Assembly: GCA_014905825.1 (NCBI GenBank)
Contig: JACGCN010000006.1
Location: forward strand, 992,001-1,056,000
Origin: Lyophyllum atratum
Taxonomy: Eukaryota; Basidiomycota; Agaricomycetes; Agaricales; Lyophyllaceae
Length of the DNA stretch: 64,000 bases
Direction: 5' to 3'
Shown: piece after piece, positions 57,006-64,000 of the stretch
Position numbering within the stretch: position 1 is the first letter of the stretch
Layout: each line of letters starts with the position of its first letter
Notes under the pieces: generated by a model
Seen by the model: only the letters and a program-made list of their open reading frames with translations
Told to the model about the DNA's origin: nothing
Databases searched by the model: none
Position numbers and translations under genes: made by a program

Positions 57006-59256
57006 ATGTCCCTTATCTTTATACTATATGCCATACTAGCTCCCGTCTCCGCGTTTTTGCTCTACTTTGTGTATGAAAACTTCATCGCTGCGCAATGGAA
57101 TCCTTTGCACCAAATAGCTGGGCCCCCCATTCAGGGCTGGTTCAAGAATCATCTGTTTGCAATCCTAGAGTGAGCATAGTTGTTTATTCAGGGATGTATT
57201 CTCATTTACTCTGTTAGACCTTCGGTATCCCCGAGAGTACATGAAGCGTTCGTCCAAAAATACGGCCGATCAATCAGGGTCAGAGGTGTCGGTCCAGTGA
57301 GCTCTTATCCTCCATTCCTACGTCGACAACGACTCAAGTTCTGTTCAGTGGGACGAACGCCTCCTAACGCTTGACCCAGTCTCAGTCGCCCATGTGCTGA
57401 AGAATTCTACGACTTACGAAAAACCATGGCAGTCCAGGAGACTCATCACCAGTCTCATTGGTTGTGGTATGCTCGCAGCTGAGGGTCAGGTTCACAAGCG
57501 ACAGCGTCGGGTAGCAACCCCAGCATTTTCTATTCAGAATATGCGTGCTTTGGTTCCGCTTGTGTTCCACAAAGGCGGTGAATTGAAGGATCGGTGGCTG
57601 GATATGATTGTCGATGATTTTAGTAACGCAGAAGAAGTTCGCAAAGATGCCCTAAGGATTGACGTATGCCATTGGGTTAGTCGGGCAACTTTTGATGTTA
57701 TTGGCTCTGCGGGTACGTGTTGTTGGGCTTCAGCATGGTATCAAGCTTATTTGAACGCGTAGTTCCAGGATTTGGCTATGAGTTCAACGCTATCAAGGAC
57801 GAATCAAACGAACTGTTTTGTGCAGTACAAGGAGATGTTTGAAGTCGCGATATCTCAGGGCAATGTCGCCAGAACTATCTTGAACATATACTTCCCGTTC
57901 TTGAGTTCCCTCTTTGTGAGCAGCTCTACCGACCTTAAATCTTCTTCCATTAACTTCAGTCCAGCCGGACAAAACGATGCGTGCACTGTAGAGCGATGTC
58001 AAAAAGTTATTCGTCGCGTCGCTGGCCAATTAATTCAGGAAAGCAAGCGCAAGATTGTGGAGGCCGAGAAGAGTGGTTCGCCAGTTCTTGGGAAAGGACC
58101 TTCTCAGTTTGCTCAGTGTGTTGACTGACCGTTGTGGAGGGGCTTGGCTAATAATGTTTCCGTTACACAGTGAAGTCAAATCTCGCCAGGAGACCTCCCT
58201 CCCGAACATCGCATTTCAGACGAGGATATCCTAAACAACATCAACACTTTCATGTTCGCAGGATCTGACACGTCGTCCCTGACTTTAACTTGGACGTTGC
58301 TGCTTTTGGCAGAGAATCCGGAAATGCAGACTCGCCTACGTGCTGAACTTCTATCAGTAGCTCCCACATCAACAGCAGTGGAGCTGTCAAGCCTGACTGA
58401 GGACGAAATACAGTCGCTGTACGATATCATTGCAAATCTACCTTACTTGCACAATATCTGTCGGGAATCGCTCCGTCTAGTTCCCCCGGTTCACTCATCC
58501 ATTCGGGTTGCCACGCACGACGATGAGATCCCGACCTCCTACCCTGTACATAGACGGGATGGCACAATCGACCAGGATAGGCATAGTGTCCGCATCCAAA
58601 GGGAAGTTTCGTCCATGTGGCCGTGGAGGGGTTCAACCTGGATAAGGGTATTTGGGGAGAGGATGCGTGGGGTTTCAAGTAAGCTCATTTTTGCCTCCAT
58701 GTATGATTATGAGATATTGAACGGACTTTCGGCTTCAAGCCCTGACCGGTGGGACAACCTCCCAGAGGCCGCTATGCAGCAACCTGGATTATTTTCAAAC
58801 ACCTTGAGCTTTTCTGCTGGCCCGCGTGTACGTGAAGATAATTCGCTCATGTTGCATCACTCTGAGCGCAACTCACATAGTCGTGTATCGGGATGCGGTT
58901 CTCGCTGATCGAGATAAAGACATTCTTATATATTTTGGTTACAAATTTTGTCTTCCAAGTCACGGACAACAAAATATTCAAGGCAAATGTGTAAGTGCGG
59001 CTCCATCTCAGCATTGCATAAATATTGACGACATGCGCTCTTTCTCAGCGTGTTGACTCGGCCATATGTGTCTGGTAAATACAAGGAAGGAAGTCAATGC
59101 CCGTTGTATGTCTCTCGTTACGTGTCCACCCGAGCAGGATGTGTTGGGATACCTGTAGGGCTGTACTTTAGGGTTGTATATCATTTCACCTTCGCTTCCA
59201 TGACGAAATCATCCTCAATTCGCAGTATTTGTATCATCATAAAAGAGGAACGTTAG
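57006..59256 (+). pseudogene. cytochrome P450 with multiple apparent frameshifts
   Basis: The ATG at 57006 has a CACCATG context and opens a membrane anchor MSLIFILYAILAPVSAFLLY. P450 landmarks follow in order: GCGMLAAEGQVHKRQRRVAT, PAFSIQNMRALVPLVF, INTFMFAGSDTSSLTLTWTL (I-helix AGSDT), CRESLRLVPPVHSSIRV (ExxR) and, across an intron, the heme loop FSAGPRSCIGMRFSLIE with its Cys, so the protein type is certain. But conserved segments switch frame by single bases near 57825, 57980, 58093, 58190 and 58598, without an intron that would repair them. For example ELFCA and YKEMFEVA, or SVRI and KGSFVHVAVEGFN, lie in different frames. Either the gene is decaying or the consensus is poor here. The 3' end is uncertain; the last P450-like exon carries VLTRPYVSGKYKEGSQCPLY. 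Substrate unknown. Confidence 0.75.
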
Positions 59257-59722
59257 TGGCTCTCCTCTTGGTGCACAGCTCAAAGTCGAAGTAGCAACTC
59301 GACTCGCCAAGTCCGTGAACGCTCGCAGGTGTTCCGTATTTAATTCCGCTCCAAGGCGTTGCAGTTTCAGCCATTGGGACTAGCATTATGCTGCGAAGAC
59401 TGCTCACAGCCGTCACAATGGTAGAACATTCACACCTACGCGTCGAGACCTGCAACTCATCTAGCTACCTCAAATACTGATCAGTGATTGCAGCGTCATC
59501 GTCAACATTATATGCTGCCGCTGTGGTTCTGGTGGAGTGGGAGAGACCCCAAAGTTTGATGCTCGCAGTTGAAACGCCACCCACCCAAGTCTCCAACCAT
59601 GTCCTTCGCTGGAACCGCTAGTCTGGTCGGTAACATCCTACATAAGTACAGTACAAAACATTCTTGAGTCCTACAAAATAATGTGTATCCAATAGTGTAC
59701 GTATATCGAAGATCATGTCAAA
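59257..59722. other. intergenic between convergent genes
   Basis: About 466 bp after the P450 locus and before the stop of the next minus-strand gene. It may include the P450 3' flank. Nothing else was recognised. Confidence 0.35.
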
Positions 59723-61513
59723 TCATTTGGAAATAGTCTTCTTCTTGGTCAAGCTCTTGCCCCATCCAATGAAGCCGATGCTAGCTCGTGCCAGAAGCTT
59801 CCGCATCCGAGTGCGGGAGGCCTCGTGCCGGATCTCCTGCTCCGGCGTGATATCGATGAACGACTTGGGCATGGGTTGTTCCTGATGCTGCGGTGGCACT
59901 CGGACAGCGGGTTGACTCCGTGTGGTACGATGATTGAAGGGAGCCCCTAGGCCCCGCGGGGAGATGGGCGAAAGAGTGTCTACGTCGGCGAGGCCTAGAC
60001 CTGCCCGAGGGGCGGAGGCGTGCGAGCGGTGCGTCGGCTTCTGGCGACCTGCGCTGGCGAGCGAGGGCGGGCTGAGCGGTAAGGGAGGCTGCGGTTTCGA
60101 CGAGGTCTGGTATCGCCATGTCGCGGCAGCAGCATCCCAGTCGCTGTGGCTCATGTGCCCTGAGCTTCTCGATGCTTAGATCCAGGCGATCCAGCGGCCC
60201 TGAGAGCTCGGGAGGCAATCGAATGGATCTTTGGCTGGGCGTAATGATGGGCATTTCCAATGTAGGTCTCGGAACAGGATTCGCTTCTTTGCGATAGGAA
60301 GATGTGGAGCGTGTATGGGAAGACGGTGAAGATTTCAGAGGGAACCCTCCATCCCTCGGTGTTTCGGTCGTCGTTGAACGTTTCCAAGAAGGGTCAGCAC
60401 CTCGCCCGGAGGATGATGAAAAAGTAGCTGAAGTAGATGGATCCCGATCTCCTGGCATGGACGGAAAAGGAGGTTTCCCCTTGTGTGCACCGGGTGAGCT
60501 TTCTGCGGTGACCCGCCTGATCGTTGGCCTCTCGAGGTCCAATCCTTCCGCGGAGCCCTTGTTGAGACCTGAATTATTCGAGAAATCGCCAGCACTGTCC
60601 CAGTCCATCATTCTCTACACCCGATTCTTTCTGTACTGAAGTATGGGCATCGCCCCAACGCTTCCTGAGAAAGTCCTTCACGGCATCAGTCTCCTCTAAA
60701 CTGAACATCGGAGAGACTATGCATGCGCCGTAGGTGTAAAGACTCGTCGATGGAAGGTGGTTGGGGAAATGAGAATTCAAGGGCATGGTGGACGGAGGAT
60801 ATGTCTGAGTCTGTTTCTGTCTCTGTATACATTGCCAGTGGGGTCGATGCTAGGCTGGAATTATCAGGGACGGAAGGTGATGGTGGCGATGATCGCGCCA
60901 CAATTGGCGGGTTTAATTCATCGCGACCTAGCCCAAAATCACTGCAGTATCTCCGAGTTTTCCGAGGGTCGATGGGGGGGTCTCGTAGTTCATAAGCTGG
61001 TTCTCCACGAGGAAAAGGTGTTTCGCGGTCTGTAGCGGGGTGCATGGTTCTTTTGTCCACTCTAGCATCTGAACTTGACTGCGCCTTGCGGCGTGTCTTG
61101 CTCCGAGCGTATGGAGATATAGACTGAGAAGGATCGCTTTCAAAACTTGGCCTTGTCGCTGCGATGAATGGGGAAACTTGTATGGACGCGGCGGGGGATT
61201 GACTGGAAGCCATTAGTCAGAGGTCAGGACACTGGCGGGGCTTTAGACAGGCCATGGATTACCTTCGGACGTAAGGAGTCTGGACCAGCTCAGGCCGGAT
61301 AGGCTCGCCTATACCAGGGATAGGCGGACAGACTTCTGGGACGACGTAGGGGCCGTTGACCTGCATTACGCGGCGGCGGGATTTATCACGAGCCGATGAC
61401 TTGGGAGGGGGTGGTGGGACCTGAAGATCGCGTAAAGAACGCGTTTGCAGGAGAGCGCGCGCGTTGAAAGGAGACCGTGATTCCGGCGTGCGGGCAGCAG
61501 ACATGACCGGCAT
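59723..61513 (-). CDS. Ser/Pro-rich protein of unknown function
   Basis: The start MPVMSAARTPESRSPFNARA leads to VNGPYVVPEVCPPIPGIGEP, then, across a GT-AG intron at about 61206-61262, a long Ser/Pro/Arg-rich stretch (AATRPSFESDPSQSISPYAR, MHSLSDVQF), a short ordered piece EETDAVKDFLRKRWGDAHTS, more disorder, and a conserved-looking C-terminus FIDITPEQEIRHEASRTRMR then KLLARASIGFIGWGKSLTKK. No known domain was recognised. The frame changes by one base near 60708-60712 (a run of three Ts in coding orientation), near 60615-60640 and near 60160-60175. None has a convincing intron, so 1-nt indels or very short introns are implied. The true C-terminal frame is the one ending TKKKTISK; the long alternative open frame there is a GC-rich shadow. 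Confidence 0.5.
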
Positions 61514-62280
61514 AAGAAGAATCCCTCGATTGAACTCGCGGTACAGAACGAAATAAATCTAAAGGCGGGGAGAAATAAGCTGAAATAAGTTGGTTGCCAG
61601 TGGGAGCTGAGAATCGCCTGTATAATCCTTTTACGCACAAATTTCTTTAAAGGATATGGACCTGCATGTAGTCACCAGGATGGGTAATAGTCGTCGGAAT
61701 GGGCAACTCTCTGAGATGATCCAACGAGAACGAGACCGCAGACTGGAAGGGTTGGAAGGTGGAGAAGGGAGGAAGAAACCAAAGTTGGGTCAAATAAGAG
61801 TCAATGCCATATGTCAGAAACCTGACATATCATATCGAATCCACGTTCATGAGTCTACCCACCCCAGATACATTATTTGCCCCAGATACTGCTTCACTCG
61901 GATTAGGAGATCCTCAGAAAACGCTCAGTGGAGCATTGTGCAGGCGCGTGGAAGCAATAGTAGCTGGGCGGGGCATATATCAGGCTTGTCCAGGTATCCT
62001 AGAGCATCGCAGGAACTGACATGGACGTTCGACATGGATGGATATATGAGTACACTACCAACTAATGTCGTTTCTAATTTCCCAGATTAAGCGGCATCAC
62101 GACAGATAGTTCGTCAGATGACAGGGGCGATAAGTGGATTGCAACATTGCAAGTCCACACGGAGGAGTCTAACCTGGGGCATCAATGCTTCACATCTGGC
62201 CTCACTAATCGCAAATATAGCAGCGCGTTATGGATTGCTCAGAATGTACACAAATCAAATAAACTCCACACTCGAACCGC
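61514..62280. other. intergenic upstream of Ser/Pro-rich gene
   Basis: 767 bp. A plus-strand frame of 144 codons (61656-62090) exists but has irregular composition and no recognisable motif, so I do not call it a gene. The region should contain the promoter of the gene to the left and the RPS2 3' flank. Confidence 0.4.
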
Positions 62281-63160
62281 TCAGTACGCCTTCTTGCCTG
62301 CCGCAAGTTGTAGGTGAGCACTGTGCTCGTCGTAAGGGAACTTCGACACGGGGATCTCGCGCCACAGGTCAGGGGTAAGGAAGGCGTAGGTTTTGGTGAT
62401 CTAAATGGGATTGAATCAACGAACTTGAGGTGATAGAACCAGATACATACGGCAGCAAAGGTAGCCTTCAAGAAGTTACCCATCGTCGCAGTTGAGCCAG
62501 TGGACTGCGTGTAGCAATCCTCAACACCAGCGAGCTGTAGCAGACGTTTTGAGGCGGGGGCGGCGACGATACCGGTTCCACGAGGAGCAGGGATGAGACG
62601 GCACATGACAGAGCCGACCTTGCCGCTGACCTTGGAAGGCACAGTATGCGGCTCACCAAGAGCAGCACCCCAGTAACCTCTCCGCACGGGGATGACGGAA
62701 AGCTTGGCGAGGATGATAGCACCACGGATGGCGGTGGCGACTTCCTTGGCACACTTGACACCGAGACCAACGTGACCCTCGCTGTCACCGATAGCGACGA
62801 AAGCCTTGAAGCGGGTGCGCTGACCAGCACGGGTCTGCTTCTGCACGGGCATGATCTTCATGACCTCGTCCTTGAGCTTGGGGAGGAAGAAGTCGATGAT
62901 CTGGTACTCCTTGACAGGGAGAGAGAACAGGTAGATCTCCTCCATAGACTTGATTTTTCCATCTTTCACGAGACGACCCAATTTTGTGACGGGGACCCTG
63001 GGGGGTGAATTGGCAAAAATGGCGGGGGAACGTCCGCCGGTGGTGCTCACCATTCCTTCTCCTCATCTTTGCGTCCTCCACGGCGGGGGCCCCTACGGCC
63101 ACGGCCTCGATCTCCACGTCCGCGTCCAAATCCACCACGTCCTCGTGCAGCGTCAGCCAT
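62281..63160 (-). CDS. RPS2: 40S ribosomal protein uS5 (RPS2)
   Basis: Three exons. The N-terminus is an RGG-rich tail ([20 protein letters not shown]), spliced within the Trp codon of KEW to [20 protein letters not shown]. Then come [100 protein letters not shown] and [20 protein letters not shown], with a last exon reading [20 protein letters not shown] and ending AAGKKAY with TGA at 62281-62283. This is full-length eukaryotic uS5, near the mRNA entry channel and needed for decoding accuracy and 40S export; the RGG tail is normally arginine-methylated. No frame break is seen in this gene. Confidence 0.96.
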
Positions 63161-63639
63161 GTTGTATATTTGGCGAAGGGTTACTGTGAAGCAAGATGTG
63201 AGCTAAGGTCATCCGAACGGTTGATGCCCAATCCATCCAATTCTGCCATAGATTCCTTCAGAAAATCACATCTGAGGGCGTAGCGGATGCTGGAAACTGT
63301 CCAGGACTGGCAAGGGGCACGAAGAGAATACTCACAAGTCTTGAGGTCGCTGTCTCTGGCGGTGTTGAGCTCGCCCACACAAATTTGCTAACCCTCGAGT
63401 AGTGAGCACGTGAGCTTCTGGAGATTGCCGACGCCGTGAGCCACGGGGCCGTTGTTTGGCCATATTTGATTATAAAGGGTGAGACCCACAATTTGAGATT
63501 CCACCTTTGCACTCTACGCTCAAGGTCCGTTTCTTATCGCAGCGCTGACAGCACAATAACTGATGCAAGTACAGAATAAAGAATTCAGCTTAACCCCCTC
63601 ACAAATCTATCAAGTTGGCAGCTTATGTCGTTGAATACC
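63161..63639. other. RPS2 upstream region
   Basis: About 480 bp upstream of the RPS2 start, AT-rich in the part toward 63600. It presumably holds the RPS2 promoter, possibly with a 5' UTR intron, as is common for ribosomal protein genes; no such intron was established. No gene was recognised. Confidence 0.35.
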
Positions 63640-64000
63640 ATGTCGACCATTTTAAAACAAAAATCTAGTCTTTGCCCCACGTTCGTCCTCATCTTCGTCA
63701 TTCGCCGTGCGCTAACCGTAATCCTCTATGATTCTGCAGCAACGGTCGTCAAACCGTTGGAGATGGGGCTTCTCTTCCTTTCGACATCGAGGCCAGTGTG
63801 CTTGCCGTGTGCCATCTTCAGGGCACCAACGACATGTACTACTACTCCACTACCTTCTCTGGGGGACCCGGGGTGAGTTTCGTTGTCCAGATCCATTCAT
63901 CTCAACAACTGACCCACCCTCTCCAGTGGCGTTTTTGACGCCCCTAAATCAAAATGCCCTCCAGACAGAGGGTCGTCGGACTGCGTGACAGGCAGCCCGG
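63640..64000 (+). CDS. possible 5' end of an unknown gene, truncated by the window
   Basis: The ATG at 63640 opens MSTILKQKSSLCPT. An intron of about 56 nt (GTTCGT to TTCTGCAG, with a CGCTAAC branch-like site) joins in phase to NGRQTVGDGASLPFDIEASV and LAVCHLQGTNDMYYYSTTFS, which has real protein character. A GTGAGT donor and a CTGACCC...CTCCAG acceptor suggest another intron at about 63873-63927, but the frame after it is unresolved. I do not recognise the family, and the annotation is tentative. Confidence 0.3.

Noticed and set aside
59781..60160. Arg/Ser-rich continuation of the 59.7-61.5 kb gene in the upstream frame
   Set aside because: The alternative frame has the ordered C-terminus with FIDITPEQEIRHEAS and ends in a normal Lys-rich tail; the long competing frame is typical GC shadow.
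61656..62090. 144-codon open frame on the plus strand
   Set aside because: No motif, no splice pattern and irregular composition; lies in a promoter or 3' flank.

Overview
The window looks like a gene-dense chromosome segment of a filamentous basidiomycete, probably an Agaricomycete. Both strands are packed with eukaryotic genes split by short GT-AG introns (mostly about 50-60 nt, with CTNAC-like branch sites). The proteins are typical fungal families, many with basidiomycete-like Ser/Pro-rich linkers. I saw no bacterial operon, transposon, rRNA, convincing tRNA or CRISPR array.

Left part (1-20.6 kb): a very-long-chain 3-hydroxyacyl-CoA dehydratase (PHS1); two PSR1/NLI-type HAD phosphatase paralogues about 11 kb apart in the same orientation; a Yap-like bZIP factor; a candidate telomere TPP1/Tpz1 protein; a membrane-anchored coiled-coil protein; and an HMMR-like coiled-coil protein with two PGP-x-x-Y motifs.

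Centre (21-46.4 kb): mostly housekeeping genes. These are Enhancer of polycomb (EPL1), an intronless leucine-rich-repeat protein, RAD23, ARF6, a mitochondrial-type cysteine synthase, TIM16/PAM16, the RNA polymerase I subunit RPA43, an Xaa-Pro aminopeptidase, a BTB protein, a LIM-LIM-C1-RhoGAP (Rga1-like) and KTI12. Many neighbours are divergently paired across 125-700 bp.

Right part (46.4-64 kb): a fused betaine-lipid synthase (BTA1), an ELL-type elongation factor, a DUF1479 dioxygenase-like protein, an unrecognised single-pass membrane protein, a cytochrome P450 locus with at least five apparent frameshifts, an unrecognised Ser/Pro-rich protein, the 40S ribosomal protein uS5 (RPS2) and the 5' end of an unknown gene at the edge. 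Several genes from about 41.8 kb onward show apparent 1-nt reading-frame breaks at short homopolymers. This could reflect consensus errors or real decay, and at the P450 decay is plausible.

No clearly novel multi-gene system was found. The items most worth a second look are the telomere-protein candidate with its SQ-rich segment, the duplicated phosphatases, the HMMR-like protein, a BTB fold split by a long insertion, the GC-AG intron in BTA1 and the frameshift-riddled P450. All exon joins and family assignments come from reading the sequence by eye; no database search was run.
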